NCBI GenBank assembly: GCA_021849525.1
Contig: JAJZSS010000073.1
Coordinates: 1-7,205, forward strand
Origin: Chloroflexota bacterium
GTDB taxonomy: Bacteria; Chloroflexota; Anaerolineae; Anaerolineales; UBA4823
Length of the DNA: 7,205 bases
Reading direction: 5' to 3'
The first letter of the stretch is position 1; the number at the start of each line of letters is the position of its first letter. Of the stretch, positions 1 through 6,436 are shown piece by piece. The notes below the pieces were generated by a model. The model did not search any database and had not been told where the DNA came from. It saw only the letters and a program-made list of their open reading frames with translations. The position numbers and the translations under genes were made by a program.

Positions 1-181
1 AGTAATCCAGGCGGTTGAAACCGTCATTGGGGACGACCGCCACCGGCTGGGTGGGAGCAATATTGTAGCGCGGTAGGGGGCCACCACCCTGTGCGTCGGT
101 CATCTCGGGCGGCATTTTCAACCAATCGAAAGCAGCTTGCAGCTCATCCGGGCTGGTAGTCAGAGTAAATCGTCCACACAT
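1..181 (-). CDS. SRAP-family protein (YedK/HMCES-like), N-terminal part, cut by the window edge
   Basis: Reading the minus strand from ATG at 181 gives 60 codons beginning MCGRFTLT and containing RYNIAPTQPVAVV about 40 residues later. A Met followed at once by Cys-Gly-Arg-Phe, then a YNIAPTQ block, is the signature of SRAP proteins. In this family the initiator Met is removed and Cys2 becomes the N-terminal nucleophile that forms a thiazolidine crosslink with abasic sites in single-stranded DNA, protecting them during replication. An AAAGGA ribosome site lies about 8 bases before the ATG, supporting this start. The remaining C-terminal part, with the catalytic Glu and His of the family, lies left of base 1. 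It is the last gene of the minus-strand block, 47 bases beyond the YgjP-like gene, and may be co-transcribed with it. Family assignment is firm; the host's own use of it is inferred. Confidence 0.9.
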   Translation of the reverse strand, partial: MCGRFTLTTSPDELQAAFDWLKMPPEMTDAQGGGPLPRYNIAPTQPVAVVPNDGFNRLDY

Positions 182-228
182 TGGGCTGGTCCTTTCTACT
201 ATCAATGAGAGGTTTGCCAGCTTCCATT

Positions 229-957
229 TTAACCCATCCTCAGCCTGCCGTTCGACTTAACTGATTCCTGCAGACCCTTGCGCAGTGTGCGCCAGCCCGG
301 CAGGAAGCCTTCCAGCAGGCCTTTGAAGCGCGGGTTATGCAGGCGCTCCAGCAGGTGGGTCATTTCGTGCACTACCACATATTCCAGGTAAACCGGGGGC
401 AGCTTTGCCAGCTCCAGGTTCAGCCAGATGCGTCGAGCCCGGATATTACAGGTCCCCCACTTCGTTTTCATGCGTTTCACGCCCCAGGCTGCCACTTTCA
501 CACCCATCACCGGCTCCCACTGGGCGATCAACTGCGGGATGAGCAGCTTGAGTTGGGCCCGGTACCAGGCTTCCAGAATCCGCTGGCGCGTGGCGGCGGT
601 GCTGCCCGCAGGCACGTGCAGATCGAACTTGCCGGCGTGCAGGACTGCTTTGGACAGCCCGGTGGATTCAATCACATTCAAGTGATAGGTCTGCCCCAGG
701 TAATCCACCGGCTCGCCGCTGACATAGCGGGCAGCAGCTGGCTCGGCCATGCTGGCAAAACGCTTCTGCTGGCGCCGGATCCATTCCAGGCGCTCCTGCA
801 CCACCCGGCGGATGGTGGCATCGCTGGTCTGACGCGGCGCAGAAACCCGCACCATGCCATCCGGGCCATGGACCGACAGGTTCAGATTCTTGATGTTCTT
901 GCGGACAACGGTGATCACCAGATCGTCGACGGTGATCTGCTGGGATGAGTGTTTCAT
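229..957 (-). CDS. YgjP-like zinc metallopeptidase (DUF45 / M48-related)
   Basis: A 242-residue soluble protein. Residues 161-171 (KRMKTKWGTCN) followed by WLNLELAKLP, then HEMTH at 197-201 with a further His at 207 in LHNPRF, reproduce the conserved C-terminal core of the YgjP/DUF45 family: two zinc-ligand histidines and the catalytic Glu198 in HExxH, with His207 as the likely third ligand. The first 130 residues are the more variable beta-rich region of the family. No signal peptide or membrane segment is seen, so it should act in the cytoplasm; substrates of this family are largely unknown. Its ATG (955-957) overlaps the TGA of the upstream minus-strand gene (954-956) as ATGA, and the nearest AGGA is too far upstream for a normal ribosome site, so translation probably depends on coupling to that gene. 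The long open frame on the opposite strand (337-948) is its antisense shadow. Confidence 0.9.
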   Translation of the reverse strand: MKHSSQQITVDDLVITVVRKNIKNLNLSVHGPDGMVRVSAPRQTSDATIRRVVQERLEWIRRQQKRFASMAEPAAARYVSGEPVDYLGQTYHLNVIESTGLSKAVLHAGKFDLHVPAGSTAATRQRILEAWYRAQLKLLIPQLIAQWEPVMGVKVAAWGVKRMKTKWGTCNIRARRIWLNLELAKLPPVYLEYVVVHEMTHLLERLHNPRFKGLLEGFLPGWRTLRKGLQESVKSNGRLRMG

Positions 958-1625
958 TTATGGTTTATGATTTCCTGTGCTATGTATTTTACTTGGGTCA
1001 ACCTGATATCCCGCCCGTCGAAAATCTCAACTTCTCCCTCATCTGCCTTCAAGCCAGGCAGGAATTCCGCCAGCTCTGTGGGGCGCAGCCCGGTAGGGAA
1101 CTGGAGCAGGCACCACAGCCCGAGCCCGCGGGTCTGCGGATCACCATCTTCCAGCGCCAGCAGCGCCCAGGGTTGGCCCACCTCTGTCTGCTGGGGGCGC
1201 ACCTGCGCCAGCCTGCCCACCGCCCACAAATGCCCGTTCTTGAAGCGCACCACATCTTCATCTTCCATATCGAATAACAGCAGCGCAACCAGGGGGATAA
1301 ATTCCGCCAGCGCCTCGGGCGAGCGGGCGACGATCTCTCCCATCATCTCCGGGGCACGCCAGCCAATGCCACCGGATTCATCGCTCAGCAGCCACTGGCA
1401 GCGGCGCAGGTGATTACGGACCCATTCCAGCTCGCCTGCCTCGATCGCCTGGGCTGCGACCTGCCCACAGGCATCCAGGGCGCGCCAGGCGATCACTGCC
1501 TCAGGATCATAGGTCAGCGCGGTCAGGTAGCTCAAAGTGCGCTTATGGTGGGGCGCATATTCCAGCAGCGCCGCCAGGTCGCCGGCTTGCAGCCAGGCGC
1601 GGAGTTGGGGGAGTGGATCGCTCAT
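954..1625 (-). CDS. HEAT-like alpha-helical protein resembling the DVU0298 family
   Basis: A protein of 223-224 residues rich in amphipathic helices, with no signal peptide or membrane segment. Numbered from the first Met, its most distinctive block is LLSDESGGIGWRAPEMMGEI (80-99), followed by FKNGHLWAVGRLA (129-141). I associate this combination with the DVU0298-type conserved proteins first named in Desulfovibrio; the fold looks like HEAT/armadillo-type repeats that scaffold protein contacts. That assignment is from memory and moderate. Two adjacent ATG codons are possible starts (1628 and 1625). CGGAG ends 4 bases before the first and 7 before the second, so 1625 is preferred by spacing. 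It is the first gene of the minus-strand block, translationally coupled to the YgjP-like gene. A perfect 18-bp palindrome sits about 22 bases upstream and may control the block. The function is unknown. Confidence 0.75.
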   Translation of the reverse strand: MSDPLPQLRAWLQAGDLAALLEYAPHHKRTLSYLTALTYDPEAVIAWRALDACGQVAAQAIEAGELEWVRNHLRRCQWLLSDESGGIGWRAPEMMGEIVARSPEALAEFIPLVALLLFDMEDEDVVRFKNGHLWAVGRLAQVRPQQTEVGQPWALLALEDGDPQTRGLGLWCLLQFPTGLRPTELAEFLPGLKADEGEVEIFDGRDIRLTQVKYIAQEIINHK

Positions 1626-1649
1626 CATTGAACTCCGAGATTAATTAAC

Positions 1650-1667
1650 CGAAACATTAATGTTTCG
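1650..1667. promoter_or_regulatory. Perfect 18-bp palindrome, candidate operator
   Basis: CGAAACATTAATGTTTCG is exactly self-complementary over 18 bases and lies 22-25 bases upstream of the HEAT-like gene's start, in the divergent intergenic region. On the minus strand a TTGATA (1684-1679) is followed after 17 bases by ATTAAT (1661-1656), a modest sigma70-type pair whose -10 element would lie inside the palindrome. That arrangement is typical of a dimeric repressor site. No regulator gene is present in the window, so the binding protein is unknown. The palindrome is seen directly; the promoter and operator roles are inferred. Confidence 0.5.
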
Positions 1668-1683
1668 TGATATTTGTATATCA
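1668..1683. repeat. Second inverted repeat abutting the palindrome
   Basis: TGATAT-TTGT-ATATCA has perfect 6-base arms and begins at the base after the 18-bp palindrome ends. A short TTGT-A-ACAA repeat follows at 1685-1693. Three abutting symmetric elements in 45 bases suggest a protein-binding region, although AT-rich DNA produces short palindromes by chance. Confidence 0.35.
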
Positions 1684-1774
1684 ATTGTAACAAAACTTCT
1701 CATCCGGCGTTTATATATGTAGCTGGGGACAAATACATAAAACGTCATGTTTCATTCTCAATATGGGGGAGGCA

Positions 1775-1818
1775 AGACGAGGACCGGGATGATCATACAG
1801 GGCACCCGGTCCTTGTCT
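1775..1818. other. Long stem-loop in the divergent intergenic region
   Basis: The 14-base arms (1775-1788 and 1805-1818, core AGGACCGGG / CCCGGTCCT) pair throughout, with one G-U, around a 16-base loop that itself contains TGATCA. There is no T-tract on either side, so it is not an ordinary rho-independent terminator. No gene on either strand ends here, since the flanking genes diverge. If transcribed with the membrane-protein gene it would lie in the 5' leader. It could be a leader RNA structure, a small RNA, or a remnant terminator. The structure is certain; the role is not known. Confidence 0.45.
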
Positions 1819-1938
1819 GTTAAATCGCTTTGCCATCTTCCTGCACCCCAAGCATTGTACCTAATTTATCATCAGGTGAGCAGCAATTCCGCCGGGGCGC
1901 GGAAATGCGGTTAAAATGTGGGCGAGGAGAATCGATCC

Positions 1939-2343
1939 ATGTCCAAACGTTCGCTGCCCAAATCCAAGTCGAAATCTGCTTCCCCCTCCCAACCGGGCTG
2001 GGTCAAGCTCGCCCTGGCGCTCACCCTGGTGCCTCTCGTCGCCGGAATTGTTTTCATTATATTATGGGCGATCGACGTCTATCTCTGGCCTGATCCGCTG
2101 GCCCAGGCGTTGATCGGGGTTTTGTTCATTTTATTCTCCTTCGCCGCCAACAACGCCTTGCAGCGCAAGTGGATTGCGGCAGGCGGGTGGGGCTTGCTGA
2201 GCCTGGCGGATTTATTGCTGCTCACCACCCTGGACCTGCGCTTGCAGATTCCTGCAATCGTCGCCGGTTTTGCCGGGGCAGGCTTGCTGCTGTTCGAGGT
2301 GGTGCGAACCATGGCGAAGATGGCGCAGGAGAACAAATCCTGA
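1939..2343 (+). CDS. Small four-helix membrane protein of unknown function
   Basis: A 134-residue protein (MSKRSLPKSK...) with a Lys/Ser/Pro-rich basic tail (residues 1-19) followed by four hydrophobic stretches: about 22-45, 56-74, 79-98 and 102-122. It then has a short charged end (RTMAKMAQENKS). The basic N-terminus and even helix count suggest both ends are cytoplasmic. I do not recognise a family and see no catalytic or metal-binding motif. The start at 1939 is chosen because GAGGAGA (1924-1930) is 8 bases upstream; the in-frame ATG at 1918 lies before that ribosome site. It appears monocistronic: 310 bases of intergenic DNA precede it and a strong terminator follows 30 bases after the stop, so it is probably not part of the dsr transcription unit. 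Confidence 0.8.
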   Translation: MSKRSLPKSKSKSASPSQPGWVKLALALTLVPLVAGIVFIILWAIDVYLWPDPLAQALIGVLFILFSFAANNALQRKWIAAGGWGLLSLADLLLLTTLDLRLQIPAIVAGFAGAGLLLFEVVRTMAKMAQENKS

Positions 2344-2373
2344 CCACCTAGGCCCGGGCAGGTTAATGTCTCT

Positions 2374-2400
2374 AAGGTGATCCTTCTGGATCACCTTTTT
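2374..2400 (+). terminator. Rho-independent terminator after the four-helix membrane protein
   Basis: AAGGTGATCC-TTCT-GGATCACCTT forms a perfect 10-bp stem with a 4-base loop and runs directly into a T-tract (2396-2400). It lies about 30 bases after the stop codon of the preceding gene and isolates that gene from the downstream transporter/dsr block. Confidence 0.92.
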
Positions 2401-2776
2401 CATTTAATCACCAGGGGGTAAAAGGGATGAATTTCAGTAAATTACCGATTGACCGGTCGTCTCTGGCACTTTTGAGCCAGGTGCTCTAAGACTTTCCTTA
2501 AGTTAATTAAGCGCTGTCTGATTCCAATCCTTAATGAAATCTCATAGAATATTCACAGGTGTCATTGTTTGTACTTTTAGGTCTCTAATCATGGAACAGG
2601 CGCCTATATTCATTCAATTGATATGTCCTGGCAGCCTTTCCTATCAGGAGGTGAAGCGAACATCCTATCCACCTGTAACCGGCGGTTCGTTGTTCGGGCC
2701 GGAAAAATGAAAAATCTGTCATCGATCGTCGAAACCATTCTTAAATTTCGATCTATCTGTTCAAGGAGTGCAAATC
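2401..2776 (+). promoter_or_regulatory. Long non-coding leader/promoter region of the transporter-dsr block
   Basis: About 376 bases without a supported gene. It should contain the promoter for the downstream genes, because a terminator closes it on the left. The best candidate is TTGATA (2618-2623) with TATCAG (2642-2647) at 18-base spacing, only a fair match. Other visible elements are the palindrome GACCGGTC (2451-2458), CTTAA-GTTAA-TTAAG (2497-2511), AGGAGGTG (2646-2653) with a facing CACCT (2670-2674), CCGGC/GCCGG arms (2679-2683/2698-2702) and TCGAAA/TTTCGA arms (2729-2734/2746-2751). A cis-acting RNA or regulator site is possible but I recognise no known riboswitch. Confidence 0.45.
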
Positions 2777-2875
2777 ATGAAAATCAGTGAAGACTGGCTG
2801 TCCGTAATAATTGCATTCGCGATTATCGCGCTGGCTTTGATCGGCGTGATTACCCCGGCTATCACAAAATTCTAG
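2777..2875 (+). CDS. 32-residue single-helix membrane peptide preceding the YeiH-family transporter
   Basis: ATG at 2777 opens a 32-codon frame beginning MKISEDWLSV and ending in TAG at 2873-2875. AAGGAG (2763-2768) is 8 bases upstream, a strong and well-spaced ribosome site. The protein is a short polar start (MKISEDW) followed by one hydrophobic segment (about residues 8-29, with GVITP near the end) and a basic KF terminus. It therefore looks like a single-pass membrane peptide. Only 33 bases separate it from the transporter ATG, so the two are almost certainly co-transcribed. From memory, some longer YeiH/PSE-family transporters begin with an extra helix carrying a similar E-D-W motif, so this may be that first helix encoded separately as a small subunit. 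That link is inference; the ribosome site, length and hydrophobicity are direct observations. Confidence 0.75.
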   Translation: MKISEDWLSVIIAFAIIALALIGVITPAITKF

Positions 2876-2908
2876 ACCAGACCAGGTCAGACATAGGAGA
2901 ATTAAATC

Positions 2909-4006
2909 ATGTCCACATCAGTAAAAAATACCCCCCAAAGCACCGGTGGTAGCAACCTTGCCATGAGCATCGTTGGTTTTGTCCTGGTCCTGGCATTAGC
3001 ATTTGTAGCCCGGTGGGCAAAATACCAGGTCTATGGCGCCACGCTTCCCTTTGGAATCCCGGGGAAAGTCCTTGAATACCCGCTGTGGGCTGCCTTGATT
3101 GGCCTGATCGCCAATGGCATCCTCAAAGCCCTCAATCTGCATGAGCCGCTCAAGGGCGGCTTCCGCACCGAGCTGTTCCTGAAAATTGGTCTGGTGCTCC
3201 TCGGCACCACAGTCAGCTTCAAGACCATCGTCACGGCTGCTGGTGGCGCAGTGCTGCAGGGCATCATTATGGTCACCTCGGTTTACTTCTTCTGCTGGTG
3301 GCTGGCGGGTAAATTTGGCCTGCCGGATACCCTGAAAGCCGTCATGTCAACCGCCATCTCCATCTGCGGTGTCTCGGCTGCCATCGCGGCCGCCGGTTCT
3401 GTACTGGCAAAGAAAGAAGAAATCACTTACGTCACTGCTCTGGTCATCGTCACCGCGTTGCCTTTGATGGTGATCGCTCCCCTGATTGCTGGGGCGCTGA
3501 ATATGCCCGAGACGGTTGCTGGCGCTTGGTTCGGTGGTAACGTCGACACCACCGCCGCCGTCGTCGGCGCCGGCACAATCTACGGTGAAACGGCCCAGCA
3601 GATCGCTTCGATCGTGAAGCAAACCCAGAATGCCCTGATCGGTATTGTGGCTTTCTTCCTGGCGCTGTATTTCACCACCGTGGTGGAAGGTAAGAAAGAA
3701 AAACCGTCTGCTTCGATCATCTGGAAGCGCTTCCCCAAGTTTGTGTTGGGCTTCATCGCCGCCTCCTTGCTCTATACCTTCGGTGTGATCCAGAAGGGCG
3801 ATGGCGCAACCGCGATCTCATCCCTCAAAGACTGGGCTTTCTGCCTGGCTTTCGTCTGCATGGGCCTCGAGCTCTCCGTCGGTGAGTTCAAGAAGATGGG
3901 TTGGTCGCCGGTCATTGTCTACCTGATTGTGACCGTGTTCAACACCCTGCTGGCCCTGGTTGTCTCCTGGGTGATCTTCGGCTGGCTGTTCCCGCCGGTG
4001 CTCTAG
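2909..4006 (+). CDS. YeiH/PSE-family putative sulfate exporter (membrane transporter)
   Basis: A 365-residue integral membrane protein with about ten hydrophobic segments and several family-typical blocks: GLVLLGTTVSFKTI (94-107), STAISICGVSAAIAAAG (147-163), a GGNVDTTAAVVGAG stretch (209-222), KQTQNALIG (237-245) and CMGLELSVGEFKKMGW (317-332). These match the YeiH family (PF03601 as I recall), annotated as 'putative sulfate exporter' without firm transport data. Length is normal: E. coli YeiH is about 350 residues. The start is supported by AGGAGA (2895-2900) 8 bases before ATG 2909. It lies 33 bases after the 32-residue membrane peptide and 178 bases before dsrA on the same strand, so a role in moving sulfite, sulfate or another sulfur compound for this pathway is plausible. 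The family assignment is confident; substrate and direction are inferred. Confidence 0.9.
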   Translation: MSTSVKNTPQSTGGSNLAMSIVGFVLVLALAFVARWAKYQVYGATLPFGIPGKVLEYPLWAALIGLIANGILKALNLHEPLKGGFRTELFLKIGLVLLGTTVSFKTIVTAAGGAVLQGIIMVTSVYFFCWWLAGKFGLPDTLKAVMSTAISICGVSAAIAAAGSVLAKKEEITYVTALVIVTALPLMVIAPLIAGALNMPETVAGAWFGGNVDTTAAVVGAGTIYGETAQQIASIVKQTQNALIGIVAFFLALYFTTVVEGKKEKPSASIIWKRFPKFVLGFIAASLLYTFGVIQKGDGATAISSLKDWAFCLAFVCMGLELSVGEFKKMGWSPVIVYLIVTVFNTLLALVVSWVIFGWLFPPVL

Positions 4007-4016
4007 GATTAATCCG

Positions 4017-4090
4017 TGGATAAGGATTGGCTGGCAAGTACGTGCCCTGCATCTCGGATGATGTACCTCTACCAGCCAGTCCCTTATCCA
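4017..4090 (+). other. Long imperfect hairpin in the dsrA leader
   Basis: TGGATAAGG and ATTGGCTGG (4017-4034) pair with CCAGCCAGT and CCTTATCCA (4072-4090), giving about 17-18 base pairs with one G-U and one bulged C. The 37-base interior can fold further (GTAC/GTAC and ATC/GAT pairs). It starts ten bases after the transporter stop and is not followed by a T-tract, so it is a poor intrinsic terminator. It may define an mRNA end, slow RNA decay, or regulate read-through into dsrA. The preceding GGATTAATCC (4006-4015) is a perfect 10-base palindrome beginning on the last base of the transporter stop codon. Confidence 0.55.
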
Positions 4091-4184
4091 ATTGCCACGA
4101 CCGCCCGGCTTACAACCCGCCTGATCTGTCTCAGCGAGAACAACAGGCACGACTGAAAATAATTCCATCTGGAGGTGTACCATC

Positions 4185-5363
4185 ATGTCAGAGACCCCAC
4201 AGCTCGACGAACTAGAAAAGGGTCCATGGCCAAGCTTTGTCACCGAGATGAAGCGTGCAGCCGAGAAGAAAGACTCGGCCAAAGACCTCATCAACCAGCT
4301 TGAACGCTCCTATGAAGACCGTGTGGGTCACTGGAAACACGGCGGTATTGTAGGTGTCAAAGGCTACGGTGGCGGTGTGATTGGCCGTTATTCCGATTTA
4401 CCGGCTGAATTCCCGGCGGTATCTGAATTTCACACCTTGCGTGTCAACCAGCCTTCTGGCTGGTTCTATACGACCGATATTCTGCGCCAGCTGTGCGAGG
4501 TTTGGGATAAGCATGGCTCGGGGCTCACCAATATGCACGGGGCGACCGGCGATATCATCTTGCTGGGTGCGCCCACCAGCGCCCTGCAGCCCGCCTTTGA
4601 CGACCTGGCAGAGATTGGCTTTGACCTGGGCGGTTCGGGCAGCGATATGCGCACGCCCAGCTGCTGCGTTGGTCCGGGGCGCTGTGAGTATGCCTGCATC
4701 GATACCCTGGATTTCCTGTATGACATCACGATGCAGTATCAGAATGAGCTCCACCGCCCCATGTTCCCCTATAAATCGAAAATCAAAGTTTCGGGCTGCC
4801 CGAACGACTGCGTCGCGGCGGTACCGCGCTCCGATATCGCCATCCTGGGCACCTGGCGCGACAACATCCAGGTGGACCAGGCTGCGGTTGCCCAATATGC
4901 TGCCGAAGGAATGGATATCTCGGGCGAGGTGGTCGCTCTCTGCCCAACGAAATGCATGGTCTACGATGCGGCTGCCAGAACCCTGACCATCGACGATAAA
5001 GAATGCAACCGCTGCATGCACTGCCTGAACCTGATGTCCAAAGCCCTGCGGATTGGCAAAGAACGCGGCGCCACCATCCTGGTAGGCGGTAAGGCCCCCA
5101 TTGTGCATGGCGCGATGCTCTCCCATGTGATCGTGCCCTTTATGAAGCTTGAGCCGCCTTACACGGAATTCAAAGAGCTGCTGGAAAAGATCTGGGACTG
5201 GTGGGATGAGAATGGCAAGATGCGCGAGCGCCTGGGTGAGCTGATCAACCGCCTGGGGATGCGCAATTTCTTGAAAGCAGTGGATCTTGAGCCGCTTCCT
5301 CAGATGATCAAAGTGCCCCGCGCCAATCCCTACTACTTCTGGGACCAAGAGGAGGTCAAGTAA
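4185..5363 (+). CDS. dsrA: Dissimilatory sulfite reductase alpha subunit
   Basis: A 392-residue cytoplasmic subunit of the alpha2beta2 enzyme that reduces sulfite by six electrons, passing sulfur to DsrC. The start [12 protein letters not shown] (8-19) is typical of DsrA. The siroheme-[4Fe-4S] cluster ligands appear as Cys161-X5-Cys167 ([12 protein letters not shown]) and Cys205-X3-Cys209 (SGCPNDC). The ferredoxin domain shows Cys253 or Cys257 (CPTKC) plus Cys274, Cys277 and Cys280 (CNRCMHC). All expected cluster residues are present, so it should be functional. Length is slightly below the 400-440 usual for DsrA. GGAGGTG at 4171 lies 7 bases before ATG 4185. Its TAA overlaps the dsrB ATG by one base (TAATG), giving tight coupling and equal subunit supply. 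A long minus-strand open frame (4398-5393) is an antisense shadow. Confidence 0.98.
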   Translation: MSETPQLDELEKGPWPSFVTEMKRAAEKKDSAKDLINQLERSYEDRVGHWKHGGIVGVKGYGGGVIGRYSDLPAEFPAVSEFHTLRVNQPSGWFYTTDILRQLCEVWDKHGSGLTNMHGATGDIILLGAPTSALQPAFDDLAEIGFDLGGSGSDMRTPSCCVGPGRCEYACIDTLDFLYDITMQYQNELHRPMFPYKSKIKVSGCPNDCVAAVPRSDIAILGTWRDNIQVDQAAVAQYAAEGMDISGEVVALCPTKCMVYDAAARTLTIDDKECNRCMHCLNLMSKALRIGKERGATILVGGKAPIVHGAMLSHVIVPFMKLEPPYTEFKELLEKIWDWWDENGKMRERLGELINRLGMRNFLKAVDLEPLPQMIKVPRANPYYFWDQEEVK

Positions 5364-6424
5364 TGTCAACGAAAACGGATTTCGGTCCTCCAAACTATAA
5401 AGAGCTGCTCCCGCCAGTCATTGAGAAAAACTACGGGCAATGGAAGTACCACGAGCGCCTGCAGCCGGGTCTGCTGCGCCATGTCGCCGACTCAGGGGAT
5501 GAGATTTACACCGTCCGGGTTGGCTCGCCTCGCCTGGTGAGCACCGACTGGATCAAAGATATGTGCGCCATCGCCGATGAATACTGCGGCGGATACCTGC
5601 GCTTCACCAGCCGCCATAACTTGGAATTCCTGGTCTCCGACAAGAGCAAGGTTGAGCCCCTCATCGCTCACCTCAAGGCGATGGGGCTGCCGGTGGGCGG
5701 CACGGGCCATGCCATCAGCAATCCCGTCCATACCCAGGGCTGGATCCACTGCCATACCCCCGCCACCGATGCCTCCGGGATTGTCAAATCGGTCATGGAC
5801 GACCTGTACGAATATTTCGTCGACATGAAGCTCCCGGCGTACTGCCGCATCTCCCTGGCCTGCTGCCTGAATATGTGCGGTGCGGTGCACTGTTCGGATA
5901 TCGCCATCCTGGGTATCCATCGCAAACCACCGAAAGTCAATCACGAAATTGTGCAGGCGAAGTGCGAGATCCCCAATGTGATCGCAGCCTGTCCTACCGG
6001 CGCCATCCGCCCCGATCCGAAGAACAAATCGCTGGTCGTAAACGAAGATCGCTGTATGTACTGCGGTAACTGCTACACCATGTGTCCGGGCATGCCGGTT
6101 GCCGATCCGGTTGGTGATGGTGTTTCCATCTGGGTGGGCGGCAAGATCTCCAGCGCCCGGACGCCACCTAAATTCTCGCGCCTGGTGATCCCTTTCCTGC
6201 CCAACAACCCACCCCGCTGGCCCGAAGTGACCTCCGCGGTGCGCAATATCGTCGAAGTGTGGGCCAGCCACGCCCACAAACACGAGCGCATGGGCGAGTG
6301 GATCGACCGTATCGGCTGGGAGCGCTTCTTCGATCTGTCCGGCATCCCGTTCGAGGTCCAGCTCATCGATGATTTCACCATGGCATCCGATACCTTCCGC
6401 TCGACACCTACGTTCAAGTGGTAA
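5363..6424 (+). CDS. dsrB: Dissimilatory sulfite reductase beta subunit
   Basis: A 353-residue partner of DsrA. Conserved blocks are [31 protein letters not shown] (112-142, stated by position), [16 protein letters not shown] (162-177) and a ferredoxin domain with ACPTGAI (209-215) and [11 protein letters not shown] (231-241). Cys130, Cys167, Cys168 and Cys172 correspond in spacing to the siroheme-cluster ligands of Desulfovibrio DsrB; Cys210, Cys231, Cys234 and Cys237 are the likely ferredoxin-cluster ligands. Because these are intact, the beta subunit should carry the catalytic siroheme. ATG 5363 shares a base with the dsrA stop, and GGAGG (5351-5355) inside dsrA is 7 bases upstream. The next gene, dsrD, starts 12 bases after the stop. 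The antisense frame at 5492-6283 is not a gene. Confidence 0.98.
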   Translation: MSTKTDFGPPNYKELLPPVIEKNYGQWKYHERLQPGLLRHVADSGDEIYTVRVGSPRLVSTDWIKDMCAIADEYCGGYLRFTSRHNLEFLVSDKSKVEPLIAHLKAMGLPVGGTGHAISNPVHTQGWIHCHTPATDASGIVKSVMDDLYEYFVDMKLPAYCRISLACCLNMCGAVHCSDIAILGIHRKPPKVNHEIVQAKCEIPNVIAACPTGAIRPDPKNKSLVVNEDRCMYCGNCYTMCPGMPVADPVGDGVSIWVGGKISSARTPPKFSRLVIPFLPNNPPRWPEVTSAVRNIVEVWASHAHKHERMGEWIDRIGWERFFDLSGIPFEVQLIDDFTMASDTFRSTPTFKW

Positions 6425-6436
6425 GCGAGGTTTCTA

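Larger units (their letters stand above)
1629..1938. other. Divergent intergenic region
   Basis: About 310 bases between two diverging genes with no convincing coding frame. Besides the palindromes and long hairpin listed separately, it has a small hairpin TTCCGC-CGGGGC-GCGGAA at 1887-1904. AT-rich stretches near 1690-1740 could hold promoters for either direction, but I see no hexamer pair good enough for the + strand to call. Confidence 0.6.

Noticed and set aside
337..948. 203-codon open frame on the plus strand
   Set aside because: It is the antisense of the YgjP-like gene, whose HEMTH and KWGTC motifs establish the true strand.
1912..1917. TAAAAT as a -10 promoter element
   Set aside because: Transcription would begin on top of the ribosome site, and no -35 element lies 16-18 bases upstream.
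1918..1920. Earlier in-frame ATG for the four-helix membrane protein
   Set aside because: The ribosome site GAGGAGA lies after it and is correctly spaced only for ATG 1939.
2707..2790. 27-codon frame (MKNLSSIVET...) in the leader
   Set aside because: It overlaps the better-supported membrane peptide, has only a weak ribosome site and reads through that peptide's Shine-Dalgarno sequence.
4027..4215. 62-codon frame covering the dsrA leader
   Set aside because: It runs through the leader hairpin and into the dsrA start in another frame, has no ribosome site and no recognisable content.
4398..5393. 331-codon open frame on the minus strand
   Set aside because: Antisense to dsrA, which has all its cofactor motifs; long antisense frames are common in genes of this codon bias.
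5492..6283. 263-codon open frame on the minus strand
   Set aside because: Antisense to dsrB with no recognisable protein features of its own.
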